DNA of 64,000 bases from Zoogloea oleivorans (GTDB taxonomy: Bacteria > Pseudomonadota > Gammaproteobacteria > Burkholderiales > Rhodocyclaceae): positions 1 to 64,000 of the forward strand of contig NZ_SDKK01000011.1 in the NCBI RefSeq assembly GCF_008107625.1, in the 5' to 3' direction. The notes under the pieces are model-generated. The model made no database searches. It was given only the letters and a program-made list of their open reading frames with translations, and was not told where the DNA came from. This document shows positions 53,050-60,929 of the stretch, piece by piece. Every line of letters begins with the position of its first letter. Position 1 is the first letter of the stretch. Position numbers and translations under genes: made by a program.

Positions 53050-54639
53050 TCAATGTGTGGCAAGAGCCAAGGGCAAGGACTTCGGGTTAATCACGTAAAG
53101 GGTTTTCGGCTTCGTGCGGGTCGGCTCCTGCCAGCTCTCCAGGTGCCCCAGTTCCGTCAGCAGCTCCAGACCATCGGCCACGCGCTTTTGATCGGCCAGA
53201 CCCGCCCAGCCCGGCCGCCATACGTCCCGACTCCCGAAGCCCTCCCGCTGCAAATCCCCCTTCGTGATCCGCTCCAGAATCCGCCGGGCCGTGTCCGCCT
53301 CTCCCGACTGAGCCACTCCGTAGCAGCGCCGGGCGTGTGTCTGCAGGTAGGTGCTCCAGTGCAGCGCCCGCAGCGTCGAAGCGAAGCCCACCGGGCCGCT
53401 ATGTCCATCCGCCAGGTGAAAGACCAGAGCGAGCGCCGGGACCAGTTTGCGGTACTTGGCCAGGTGGCTCTCCAGCGCCGGAAACAGGTCGCCCGACCGT
53501 AGCCCGGCCTCGAAGTCGGTGCGCCAGTCGGTGAAGACTTCGAGGGCTTCCGGGGTGAAGCGCAGGAAGGGCGGGCCTTCTCCGTCTTCCTGCTCGGCTC
53601 CGCGGGCCAGTGGATCGAGGGCTTCGAGTTCATCGAACACAGCGAAGGCAGACGCCTTGGCCGGGCCGTCCGGGTAGCGGTCGACGTTCTTCCACTTCCC
53701 GCCGGTCTCAGGCCACACCAAGAGGCCGAAGCGGGCCAACATGCCGTCATCAGATGCACCACCTCGCATGGCCGCCCGCAGGTATTCGCCCAGGGGGCCG
53801 GGCTGGGCGCCGCCGATCACGCCCAGGCAGACGGCTGGAACGCGCCGATGCCCGCGGCCGATGCGGTCGAAGGTCCATCCGTCCTTACCGTTCCAGCCCG
53901 TCATGAGGAAGGCGCGCAGCTCGGCCGCGTCTTCCCGGTCGAGGCCGGCGAGCCAGCCGGGCAGCTCGTCACGCACCACCAGCAGGCCGCGGGGGTTCTC
54001 GATCAGCTTCTCGGCCAGGGCTTCGACGGTGGCCGATGCCACGGTGTAGCGGCGCAGGATCGGGGCTTCGTCCTGGTCGGGCGTGCAGAAGCTGGCCACG
54101 TCCACCAAGGCGTTCGGGTCTTTGCGTAGCGCCCGGGTAGCTTCGCCTTTGCGGGCTTCGGCTCGGGCCTTGGCAATCTCCGCCTCTGCCCGCCACTGAC
54201 CTTGGGCTGCGGTCCATTCTTCCAGGGCACGGGCCTCCAGGCGCACCACCGGGGCCAAGGCCGCCATCATGGCCGGGCTTTTCATCATGCCGGGGCGGCC
54301 GACGATGCAGCCCCACAGGTTGGGAAACTCCTGCCAATCGCTCCAGGCCTGCGGACGGATAGCGCAGCGCCGGCCGATAAGGTTGCCGGCCGCGGCAACC
54401 ATCGGTACGGCCACGAAGTCCGGCGGGCACTGCATGCGGTCGGCCACGTCCTGCACCCAGGGGCGCAGGCGATCCGGGAGCATGGCGTAATCGAAGGGGG
54501 CGACCGGCGCCAGCCCTTCCGGGAGCGACTGGGGATCTGGCCAGGAGGAAACCGGCCAGGTGCGCGGGTCGCCCACGGCCGGGGCCAAGGCGGCCCGCTC
54601 GTCACGGCTGGCCGGTTCGTAGGGTGGCGGGGCCTTCAT
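53050..54639 (-). CDS. DUF3987-domain protein (P-loop helicase-like)
   Basis: The 529-residue protein contains a P-loop GRPGMMKSPAMMAAL near residue 125, an acidic Walker B-like LLVVRDELPGWLAGL near 225 and a sensor-like VIGGAQPG region near 280. Such DUF3987 proteins are common in phages and integrative elements and probably act as helicase or primase partners in replication. It belongs to the leftward block whose start overlaps the preceding gene by a TCATG junction. Confidence 0.82.
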   Translation of the reverse strand: MKAPPPYEPASRDERAALAPAVGDPRTWPVSSWPDPQSLPEGLAPVAPFDYAMLPDRLRPWVQDVADRMQCPPDFVAVPMVAAAGNLIGRRCAIRPQAWSDWQEFPNLWGCIVGRPGMMKSPAMMAALAPVVRLEARALEEWTAAQGQWRAEAEIAKARAEARKGEATRALRKDPNALVDVASFCTPDQDEAPILRRYTVASATVEALAEKLIENPRGLLVVRDELPGWLAGLDREDAAELRAFLMTGWNGKDGWTFDRIGRGHRRVPAVCLGVIGGAQPGPLGEYLRAAMRGGASDDGMLARFGLLVWPETGGKWKNVDRYPDGPAKASAFAVFDELEALDPLARGAEQEDGEGPPFLRFTPEALEVFTDWRTDFEAGLRSGDLFPALESHLAKYRKLVPALALVFHLADGHSGPVGFASTLRALHWSTYLQTHARRCYGVAQSGEADTARRILERITKGDLQREGFGSRDVWRPGWAGLADQKRVADGLELLTELGHLESWQEPTRTKPKTLYVINPKSLPLALATH

Positions 54640-55046
54640 GGCTGCACCTCCAGGCCGCGGGCTTCACTGACGATGAACTCCGCCGCCGGCATGTTGCCCT
54701 GGCGCAGCAGGATGAGGCGCTTCGGGCGGGCCGCCACCAGCTCGGCCAGCAGCAGGCGCAGGCGTTCCGCATCGGGCGCCGGCGGGGTCAGCACCAGCAC
54801 CGACAGGGCCGCCAGGTAACGCCAGTCGAGGCGATCCGGACGGCTGGCCGGCGGGCAGCAGATGGCCAGCCCCAGGCCGGTAACCGGGCTGGCCGGCCAG
54901 CGGTCGAGATAGACCACCACCTGCCGCCGGGCGGGCACCAGATCACGGGCGCGGGCGTCGGCCAGTTCTCGGGCATGGGCGGGAAGGTGTCGGCCGGGAG
55001 AGCACCGCCAGGCCGGGGCTGGAGTGTCGGACCGTGGGGCACTCAT
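54636..55046 (-). CDS. Hypothetical element protein (136 aa)
   Basis: From the ATG at 55044-55046, shared with the end of the neighbouring gene, the protein has 136 residues, rich in Arg, Ala and Leu. It contains RRQVVVYLDRWPASPVTGLG and ARPKRLILLRQGNMPAAEFI. I do not recognise a family. Start and stop overlap neighbours by 4 bp, so it is translated as part of the coupled block. Confidence 0.6.
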   Translation of the reverse strand: MSAPRSDTPAPAWRCSPGRHLPAHARELADARARDLVPARRQVVVYLDRWPASPVTGLGLAICCPPASRPDRLDWRYLAALSVLVLTPPAPDAERLRLLLAELVAARPKRLILLRQGNMPAAEFIVSEARGLEVQP

Positions 55047-55369
55047 GATGCAGACCTCCCGGATGCCTTGGCCAGGACGGCCGCCAGGGCATCGATAGCC
55101 CGGCCGCAAGCAACGGCGCGGGCCGGGATAGCCTCGGCCAGCACGCCAGCCGTGAGGAAGCCGGCATTGATCCAGCCGAAGACCTCGGCCGCCGCGGCGT
55201 ACAACTCGGGCGCGGACTCGATCAAGGCTTCATTGGCGTCCGCCTGGTCAATGCCGACACCACCGGAGAAGACTTCGCAGATCGTTACCGTATCGAGGCC
55301 GGTACCGGCGGCAATGGTGCGATGCCCGACACGGCGCCAGGGGCCGGGCGTGAAGGTCGGCATGCTCAT
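55043..55369 (-). CDS. Hypothetical element protein (108 aa)
   Basis: The 108-residue protein starts MSMPTFTPGPWRRVGHRTIA and has DQADANEALIESAPELYAAA near the middle. This TPGPW...ANA.LI..APELY pattern is common in short phage and island proteins of unknown function. It overlaps its neighbours by 4 bp at both ends. Confidence 0.7.
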   Translation of the reverse strand: MSMPTFTPGPWRRVGHRTIAAGTGLDTVTICEVFSGGVGIDQADANEALIESAPELYAAAAEVFGWINAGFLTAGVLAEAIPARAVACGRAIDALAAVLAKASGRSAS

Positions 55370-55734
55370 GGGGCCGCCCTTTCGCAGGATGAATCAAAGG
55401 AGCGTTCGTAATCCTCTTCATCCGCCAAGTCGGACAACGCATCCCAACCTTCCGCCACCGGCAACCGACCTTCAAACGGACGAGCAATCCAGCAGGCGAA
55501 GGCGTCCCAGAAACCGGCGGCCAGATCCCCGTTGCCGTGCTGCTCGAAGGCGCGCCGCAAGATCGGCAACGCTGTTGCCGCCCCAAAGGGAAGACTTTCC
55601 GGAATGCAGCGGTGCTGCGCATACTCAATCTCAAGCAATGCGGCCTGAAAGGCTCGCACACCCGCCTGATACGACGCGTGCAGGGTGTTCGCGGTTTGCG
55701 CCTCTGGCGCGGCTTGGTAAGCACGGGCATTCAT
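55366..55734 (-). CDS. Hypothetical element protein (122 aa)
   Basis: From the ATG at 55732-55734 the protein has 122 residues, with an acidic end (DALSDLADEEDYERSFDSSC). I do not recognise a family. The start overlaps the preceding stop, so it belongs to the coupled block. Confidence 0.6.
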   Translation of the reverse strand: MNARAYQAAPEAQTANTLHASYQAGVRAFQAALLEIEYAQHRCIPESLPFGAATALPILRRAFEQHGNGDLAAGFWDAFACWIARPFEGRLPVAEGWDALSDLADEEDYERSFDSSCERAAP

Positions 55735-56003
55735 ACTGCCACCCCCTGCGCCATGCCCTGAGCGATCTGGGAGAGCTGGCGGATTTCGTCGAAGAGGGAG
55801 TTGCACGCCCACATGAAGTTTTCCTGCACATCGTCGGAGAGCATCCGGAAGGCCGTGCCCTGCTCGCCGTAAGTCATGGAGAGCAAAGCATCAAGGTGGC
55901 GCTGCCGGGCCGAAAGCTGGTCGGCAATCGCAATCGAGGAAACCCCATCGGCCAGGATGTACAACGGGTCCGGCGTAACCGGGAACGTCATCTGTGTGCT
56001 CAT
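55731..56003 (-). CDS. Hypothetical element protein (90 aa)
   Basis: From the ATG at 56001-56003 the protein has 90 residues with helical parts (AIADQLSARQRHLDALLSMT and WACNSLFDEIRQLSQIAQGM). It resembles small proteins near the left operons of P4-like and Pseudomonas islands by type only. It overlaps its neighbours by 4 bp at both ends. Confidence 0.65.
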   Translation of the reverse strand: MSTQMTFPVTPDPLYILADGVSSIAIADQLSARQRHLDALLSMTYGEQGTAFRMLSDDVQENFMWACNSLFDEIRQLSQIAQGMAQGVAV

Positions 56004-56143
56004 GCTGCAGCCCTCCAGGCGAAGGACAGGCGATAGGCGAGCACCGGGCCGGTGACGACGCGAAGTACGCGGTACAGATTCAGGGTACGGAGAGGGGAAG
56101 CGGGGGCGTGCAAACGTGTGCACGCCAAGGCGTGAATTGCCAT
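56000..56143 (-). CDS. 47-residue basic protein, first gene of the leftward block
   Basis: ATG at 56141-56143 is preceded by AGGAG with an 8-bp gap, and the stop overlaps the next start (ATGA). The product reads MAIHALACTRLHAPASPLRT then LNLYRVLRVVTGPVLAYRLS and FAWRAAA: small, basic and probably amphipathic or membrane-active. It is the first gene after the structured leader. The AGGA of its ribosome binding site lies in the seqC-like element, so RNA pairing could control the whole block. No name is assigned. Confidence 0.65.
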   Translation of the reverse strand: MAIHALACTRLHAPASPLRTLNLYRVLRVVTGPVLAYRLSFAWRAAA

Positions 56144-56439
56144 GGTGTGATGCTCCTATGTCGCGGACTATTCCGCACCCCGCTGCTAAACGGGGGGCGG
56201 GCCAAAGCGGGGTTAGCAGACCGGGACATAGGAACCGGCAGCCCGTGAGGGCTCCCCACCCGGCCCGCCATTGATCGGGGCGCACCATGGGCGTTACGGA
56301 CGTAAAAATAGCCGCTGGGCGGCTTGTGTCCGCCTATGTCGTTCGGGCTGCTAAACCCGGCCGCTGTTGTTTCAGCGACGAGCGGAGTATCGGCCCGGCA
56401 TGGGGCGGGCGTCAAGCAGGACAGTGCAGACGTTTGCAC
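56080..56439 (-). CDS. Ash-like ORF overlying the leader RNA, uncertain coding
   Basis: A 119-codon frame covers the leader and contains GAPRSMAGRVGSPHGLPVPM then SRSANP, which resembles the phage Ash family (MAGRxGxPxGxPxxxxxxSxNP) annotated in P4-like elements. The same bases form the seqA/seqB/seqC-like pairing elements. The start at 56437-56439 lies upstream of the predicted transcription start near 56379, so if real, translation must start inside. I consider it possible that such frames are a by-product of RNA conservation. Confidence 0.35.
   Translation of the reverse strand: MQTSALSCLTPAPCRADTPLVAETTAAGFSSPNDIGGHKPPSGYFYVRNAHGAPRSMAGRVGSPHGLPVPMSRSANPALARPPFSSGVRNSPRHRSITPWQFTPWRAHVCTPPLPLSVP
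56108..56123. repeat. 16-bp palindrome, copy 2
   Basis: GTGCAAACGTGTGCAC, two bases off GTGCAGACGTCTGCAC. It lies inside the 47-residue gene, 20 bp after its start codon. Confidence 0.55.
56154..56358 (-). ncRNA. P4-type immunity leader with complementary elements (seqA, seqB, seqC-like)
   Basis: On the minus-strand transcript three elements occur. First (56358-56332): GGGTTTAGCAG then CGACATAGG. Second (56233-56211): TCCTATGTC then TCTGCTAACC. Third (56191-56154): GTTTAGCAG, a small GCGGA-ATAG-TCCGC hairpin, then GACATAGGA. The second is complementary to both the first (8 + 7 bp plus a CCG core) and the third (9 + 7 bp). CCGG-TTCCTATGTC-CCGG presents half of the second element in a 10-nt loop, and AGCCC-TCAC-GGGCT lies just before it. 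Phage P4 CI RNA uses the same A-B-C order. Sequence of P4 itself was not compared. Confidence 0.6.
56386..56415 (-). promoter_or_regulatory. Sigma70-type promoter of the leader and leftward block
   Basis: Read leftward, TTGACG (56410-56415) and GATACT (56386-56391) are 18 bp apart. The expected start is near 56379, followed by CGCTG-AAACAA-CAGCG and then the seqA-like element. A 16-bp palindrome lies just upstream of the -35 box. Confidence 0.65.
56424..56439. repeat. 16-bp palindrome, copy 3, upstream of the leader promoter
   Basis: GTGCAGACGTTTGCAC, one base off the perfect palindrome. Its centre is about 52 bp before the predicted start site, a typical activator position. Confidence 0.65.
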
Positions 56440-56508
56440 GATCCACGGAAAACCGGGGGGTGATCGCTTGCGCCAATCAGCGCAGGGCGAGAGCCAAAGG
56501 GCTGGAAA

Positions 56509-56621
56509 TGTTCCGACTGTTCCGGCTTAGTAAACAGAGAGTCGGAACAACTAGCCCCCTTCGAAAGCGGCGCCCCGCTTGGCTTTCCGGTTTCTGTTCC
56601 GACTGTTCCGACTGTTCCGAC
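56509..56621. repeat. Iteron cluster 1: six TGTTCCG(A/G)C repeats
   Basis: TGTTCCGAC or TGTTCCGGC at 56509, 56518, 56595, 56604 and 56613, and the inverse GTCGGAACA at 56541-56549. The last three are exact tandem copies. The 56622-57030 stretch that follows has no gene that I can support; it holds C-rich runs and a 14-bp palindrome AGGGGGTACCCCCT at 56936-56949. Candidate replication origin with cluster 2. Confidence 0.7.
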
Positions 56622-57032
56622 CTGTATTTTTACCCGCAGCCGTTTGGATATATGCCCACGGGCTTTTTCAGAAGCTCCCGGCGTGCATCTACCAACAGGC
56701 AGGCGGCGACAAATTGCCCTTCGTCTCAAAGCGGGCGCTCTGGTTGAGCCTGGCGACTCAGGCGGAGACATCTCTGGCCAGATATGAAAAATCGACAAAC
56801 GGCCGTTCGTTGTTACTCCAGCACGCGTTCTTGTTACCCCCCCCTCCTCCTAAAAATCGCTCCATAAAAGTGGGGCTAACCGTCCGGTCCCAAGGGAAAA
56901 GGTGGCAGAGATTTGCCCCCCTACCCCATCCTTGAAGGGGGTACCCCCTGTTCATTACGCGGTGGTGCACAGAACAAGTACCGAGCGGTCTAAGGCCAAT
57001 GCCGCCCCTACTTCCGACCACCCCCCTCATGC

Positions 57033-57500
57033 TCAAAAGCCGGGGTGAATCTTCCAGGTCGAGCAGCTCGCCCCACCATCGGGGGGCAACTGGCGGAGAG
57101 GATGCCCCGGCCCATAGGCTGGCGGCAGATCATCACGCCCTCCACAGTGGCCATCCGACAGGCCTGGGCGGCCAAGGTGGGCACACGTCCGGCAAGACGA
57201 TTCGCAGGCTTTTTTATGCGGCGCAGATTGCCCTTCAACTCCACCCCCGACCGGCTCGACAAATGACGATGGATTGTTATTTTGGTGTTCTTCAACCCTT
57301 GGCCTTTCAAAAGGGGCCGGAACACCCGGAACAGCCGGAACAAAACCTCGAAACCCAATACCAGAAAGGGTTTCGACTGTTCCGGCCTTTTGTGAATTTT
57401 GGGGTTTGTTCCGGCCTGCTAGGTCGGAACAGGGCATTTTTGCCTCATTGATAGGCAGATTCAGGGCCGAATCTGCCACCAGTGCAGCCCAGTCAATCAT
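57033..57500 (-). CDS. Cys-rich small protein downstream of the primase
   Basis: The ATG (57498-57500) overlaps the primase stop by 8 bp, giving a 155-residue product. The C-terminal part has a likely zinc-binding arrangement: CESSCRTCAHL, GHCGGRDDLPPAYGPGHPLR and ASCSTW. The middle contains a VP repeat (FVPAVPGVPAPF) which is the translation of the 9-bp repeats of cluster 2. Proteins with this YGPGHPL tail occur in Pseudomonas and beta-proteobacterial islands; function unknown. Confidence 0.6.
   Translation of the reverse strand: MIDWAALVADSALNLPINEAKMPCSDLAGRNKPQNSQKAGTVETLSGIGFRGFVPAVPGVPAPFERPRVEEHQNNNPSSFVEPVGGGVEGQSAPHKKACESSCRTCAHLGRPGLSDGHCGGRDDLPPAYGPGHPLRQLPPDGGASCSTWKIHPGF
57316..57431. 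repeat. Iteron cluster 2: six TGTTCCG(A/G)C repeats
   Basis: Three tandem inverse copies GCCGGAACA, CCCGGAACA and GCCGGAACA at 57316-57342, direct copies TGTTCCGGC at 57378-57386 and 57407-57415, and an inverse GTCGGAACA at 57423-57431. The cluster lies inside the Cys-rich gene, just downstream of the primase gene. Two clusters some 700 bp apart recall the two iteron regions (ori and crr) of P4. Confidence 0.7.
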
Positions 57501-60450
57501 AGTCGGCACCCCACCCGAGAACGTCCGGGTTTATGCAATACAGGCGGCTAGTTCCACCTGCTCCCGGCTCCCGTACTTTGATGGGAATATTCCTGCCGTC
57601 TTCACGCTCCAGCACCCCAGCCTTCAGCAACTCCTTGGCCACCTGTGCCGGGTCAAAGCCGTTGCACAGCTCCTGCTTGAAGACGGCCGGATAGATCAGG
57701 TATTCAAACACCTGGTCCTTCTCGTGAAGGGCGGCAGTCTCGGCCGTCGGACGCTTCCACCCGGCCCGGTTCATCGTCCGCGGGGCGTGGCTATCGACGA
57801 CTGACGGCCGCCGCCAATCCTCCAGACGCGCCCCGGCATGGGCCTGAATCCACGCCTGCACCTGCTCCACCATCTTGCGGGGCTCCCGGTTCTCTTCACC
57901 GCCAAAGGCGTGTAGCCAGTCCTTGAACATGCGCATGCAGGCCCTCACCGCTTCGCCTTGTGGCCAGCCAGTAAGCCCCCATTCCGTGGCCTTCTCGCCG
58001 GCATAGGCCACCGCGGCAAAGCGGGTAGCGGCCCGGATCGCCTGCCCGCCGGCTTTCTCGGACAGGCCGTGCTTCTCGAAGCTGGTGCGCAGGGTTTCAA
58101 ACTCGGCGGGCAGGGCCTCGCGGTGGGCGATCACACGGCGAATGAACTCCGGGTACGCCGTGCCGTAGTGCTTGCCGGCATTGCGTTGCAGGGTTTCAGA
58201 GAAGCGCGCGCCATCGGCCAGGCCGTGCAGGGCATCCCAGCAACCGAAGCCGGCGCCGGCATCGGCGGGCAACTCGCAGAAGCGCACCTCCTGGCCAGCG
58301 TAGGCGCGCTCCTGGTTCTCTTCGAGGAACTGGGTCAGGCCGATTTCCCCGTTTGACTGGAACAACAGGCTGAAGCTGGCGGTTTCCCGCAGACCGCCCG
58401 CCGCTTGGCCACGTCCCTTGCCTTGGCCGCTGGTCAGCATGTAGGCCGCCTGTGCCACGTCCTTCGGGTTGCCGGCCTGCTTGAGTTCATCGAGCAGCAA
58501 GGGGGCGTCACAGTGCCCGGCCGCCACGCCTTCAATGGCGGTGGCCGTCAGCAACCAGGTGCGGCGGTAGTTCGCCGGGCCGCACAGGCTCGCCGCCCCG
58601 TAGAGCAAAGCGGACTTGCCCAGGCTCGAACCACCGGCCCAATGGAAGCCGCCGGACACGTTGGGATGCAGCCAGCACAGGCCACCGGCGAAGCCCGCAG
58701 AGAGCGCGAACAGCAGCCGGCTATTGCCCACCGCCAGGGCGGCGACGTTGGCCCGCCAGTCTTCGAGGGTGCCTGCGGTCTTGAACTGGGCGTGGCCGCT
58801 GCCTTGCGCCTGGTGGAGCCACAGTTCCGCTCCTTCGGGCGCGAGCGGATCATGGTCACCACCCAGGACGAAGGACCAGCGGCCGGGCTCGGTGCAGTCA
58901 TCGTGCCAGCCGATGCGGGACGTGAGCCGGGCACGGGCCGGCGGCCGGGAGCGGTTCACGTACATCTTGAGCAAGCCGCCCTTGTTGTCGCCAATGAACA
59001 GGCCTTGAGCGCGCAGCAGACGCGCCAGGGCGGCACCGTCGCCTTCGAGCATTTCGTCAGGGACGAGCACCCGGCGGCGCCGGCAGTCGTGATCGTTGAA
59101 GGTGGCCAGGCGTTGCCAGTTTTCGCCGCGGGCGTCACGCACCTGGTGCGTGACCTCCAGTGGGGCGCATACGAATTGCGCCACCTCGCCCCAGGTGTCG
59201 CCGCGCTTCTCGACCTTGAGCCGATAGACGCCCCGGCCTTCGTTGCCTTCGCGCAGCTCGAACACATCACCGCCCTGTGCAGGCGTCTGCACGCCATCTG
59301 CCTTGGTCTTCGGCTTCGAGCGGGAGCGCTTGGCAGGCTTGGTGGCATCGTCGAGAGGCGCAGCAGGGGCTGATTCCGGGGCGCTGGCGGGGTTTTGTGC
59401 TTCGGGTGGGGTTTCGGGTGCTGCCGGGGTCGAATCGTCGCAGACAAGGCCGGCTATCGCGTCCCGTGCGGCTTCGAGGATGCGGCGCAGCGCATCGAGG
59501 CCTTCGAGCGCGGCCAGGTCGTTGAAGTCGGTGGCGCCGTCCGGACGATCCGGGCCGAAGGCCGGCACCGCCACCACGCCACCGACTGTGCGGGCAGCGG
59601 CTTCGGCTTTGCTGCGGCCGGGGTTGCCGGCGGTGCGGTGATCGTCATCGGCGCAGATGATGAAGCGGGCGCCGGGATTCGCTTCACGCAGGGCACGAGC
59701 CACGGGTTCGAGGCTGCCGGCGTCGAAGGCCACCGCCACCGGCCAGCCGGTCGCCCGGTGAAGACTGGCGGCGGTGGCGTAGCCCTCAGCAATGCACAGC
59801 GGCACGCCGTCGGCCAGCTCGCCTATCAGGTGGAACTTGCCGGCCTTCTCGCCATGCGGCAGAAAGTCCTTATCGCGGCCGTCGATCTTCTCGGGGTAGA
59901 TCGCCTGCAGGCTGTGCAGGGTGCCGGACGGGCTGCGCATGGGCACCAGCAACACGCCGGGAAGGCGGTTTTCTCGCCACTCTCCGGGGCGGGTCTCTTC
60001 CCACTTCGGCCAGGAGCCGACGCGTAGGCCAAAGGACGGCACGCCCTTGCGGTGTAGATAGGCGTGATCGTCCGGCGCTGGCTTGGCGCTGTTCCAGATC
60101 GCATGCGCTTTCTTGCGGGCCTTGTCTCGCTTGGCCTTGGCTTCGGCGTCGCGTTCGGCGCGCTGGGCTTCCATGCGGGCACGGTTGGCGGCTTCCTCTT
60201 CGGACGTGAGCTGGCGGCCAATGTCGGCCCGCCAGTTCTCCCAGTCGAGACCATCGCGGAAATTCTGGAAGCCCCCGGCCGGCACGCCATCCAGGTGCAG
60301 CAGATAAGCCCCGTCCTTCTTGCCGTGCGCACCCTCCCACAGCGGGCAGCGGTGCAGCTTGCCGTCTGCTTCGAGGTGGTCGGGCAGCAGGATGCCACGG
60401 GCTTCAGCGGCGGTGCGGAACTGGTCGAGGATCGAGGCGGTATCAATCAT
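57493..60450 (-). CDS. Toprim primase fused to a DUF927-type helicase
   Basis: The 985-residue protein has an N-terminal DNA-binding/primase part (about 1-160), a Toprim domain (CIAEGYATAASL near residue 217, VAFDAGS, IICADDDH near 265), a charged linker (about 350-400) and a DUF927 helicase domain: HWAGGSSLGKSALLYG (Walker A near 630), LLLDELKQAG (Walker B) and LLFQSNGE (sensor). It is the likely replication initiator of the element, like P4 alpha, and may bind the 9-bp repeats downstream. Its start overlaps the preceding gene. A relic of a homologue lies at 50525-50637. Confidence 0.88.
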   Translation of the reverse strand: MIDTASILDQFRTAAEARGILLPDHLEADGKLHRCPLWEGAHGKKDGAYLLHLDGVPAGGFQNFRDGLDWENWRADIGRQLTSEEEAANRARMEAQRAERDAEAKAKRDKARKKAHAIWNSAKPAPDDHAYLHRKGVPSFGLRVGSWPKWEETRPGEWRENRLPGVLLVPMRSPSGTLHSLQAIYPEKIDGRDKDFLPHGEKAGKFHLIGELADGVPLCIAEGYATAASLHRATGWPVAVAFDAGSLEPVARALREANPGARFIICADDDHRTAGNPGRSKAEAAARTVGGVVAVPAFGPDRPDGATDFNDLAALEGLDALRRILEAARDAIAGLVCDDSTPAAPETPPEAQNPASAPESAPAAPLDDATKPAKRSRSKPKTKADGVQTPAQGGDVFELREGNEGRGVYRLKVEKRGDTWGEVAQFVCAPLEVTHQVRDARGENWQRLATFNDHDCRRRRVLVPDEMLEGDGAALARLLRAQGLFIGDNKGGLLKMYVNRSRPPARARLTSRIGWHDDCTEPGRWSFVLGGDHDPLAPEGAELWLHQAQGSGHAQFKTAGTLEDWRANVAALAVGNSRLLFALSAGFAGGLCWLHPNVSGGFHWAGGSSLGKSALLYGAASLCGPANYRRTWLLTATAIEGVAAGHCDAPLLLDELKQAGNPKDVAQAAYMLTSGQGKGRGQAAGGLRETASFSLLFQSNGEIGLTQFLEENQERAYAGQEVRFCELPADAGAGFGCWDALHGLADGARFSETLQRNAGKHYGTAYPEFIRRVIAHREALPAEFETLRTSFEKHGLSEKAGGQAIRAATRFAAVAYAGEKATEWGLTGWPQGEAVRACMRMFKDWLHAFGGEENREPRKMVEQVQAWIQAHAGARLEDWRRPSVVDSHAPRTMNRAGWKRPTAETAALHEKDQVFEYLIYPAVFKQELCNGFDPAQVAKELLKAGVLEREDGRNIPIKVREPGAGGTSRLYCINPDVLGWGADYD
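59277..59292. repeat. 16-bp palindrome, copy 4
   Basis: GTGCAGGCGTCTGCAC, one base off the perfect palindrome, within the primase-helicase coding region. Confidence 0.5.
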
Positions 60451-60929
60451 TCCATCAGCCCCTCGAACACGTCCGGCTTCATACGCTCGCCTTGAACGGC
60501 CTCCATGGCCATGCGGTGCAGATCGTCGTTTGAGAGCGCATCAAGGCGCGCATTCAGCACGTGAAGACGATTCGGCGCGGACAAGCCCAGATCGATGACC
60601 CGGTAAACGACCGAGAGCCGGCCGGTGTCCGTCATGCGATCCACACACGCCAAGGCGTGAAGCCATTGGCCGACAGGATCGAAGCTCCATTCCCCAGGAA
60701 AGGACGTGCCTGACACGCGAAACAGCTTGAGAGCAGCGAGGCCCAAGACTTCCCCGAGCAAATGCCCGATGCCGAATTCATCGACCGGAAATTCGTCGGG
60801 GAAATCTTCGGCGTTCGGGAGTTGAGCCAGGCCGCTGCAATCGGCGATGCCGATACGAAAGCGGAGCACGTTTTTCCAGCGAAAAAAGAGGCGGGCCGGG
60901 GTATCGCTGGTGAGAATGTCGTGATCCAT
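60447..60929 (-). CDS. Hypothetical element protein (160 aa)
   Basis: From the ATG at 60927-60929 the protein has 160 residues: MDHDILTSDTPARLFFRWKN, a possible pair of helices, and VYRVIDLGLSAPNRLHVLNA. I do not recognise a family. It lies immediately before the primase gene and shares a 4-bp overlap with it, so it is probably part of the replication module. Confidence 0.65.
   Translation of the reverse strand: MDHDILTSDTPARLFFRWKNVLRFRIGIADCSGLAQLPNAEDFPDEFPVDEFGIGHLLGEVLGLAALKLFRVSGTSFPGEWSFDPVGQWLHALACVDRMTDTGRLSVVYRVIDLGLSAPNRLHVLNARLDALSNDDLHRMAMEAVQGERMKPDVFEGLME

Noticed and set aside
57274-57804. Plus-strand frame across the iteron region
   Set aside because: It is antisense to the primase end and the Cys-rich gene, has no ribosome binding site and no family likeness.
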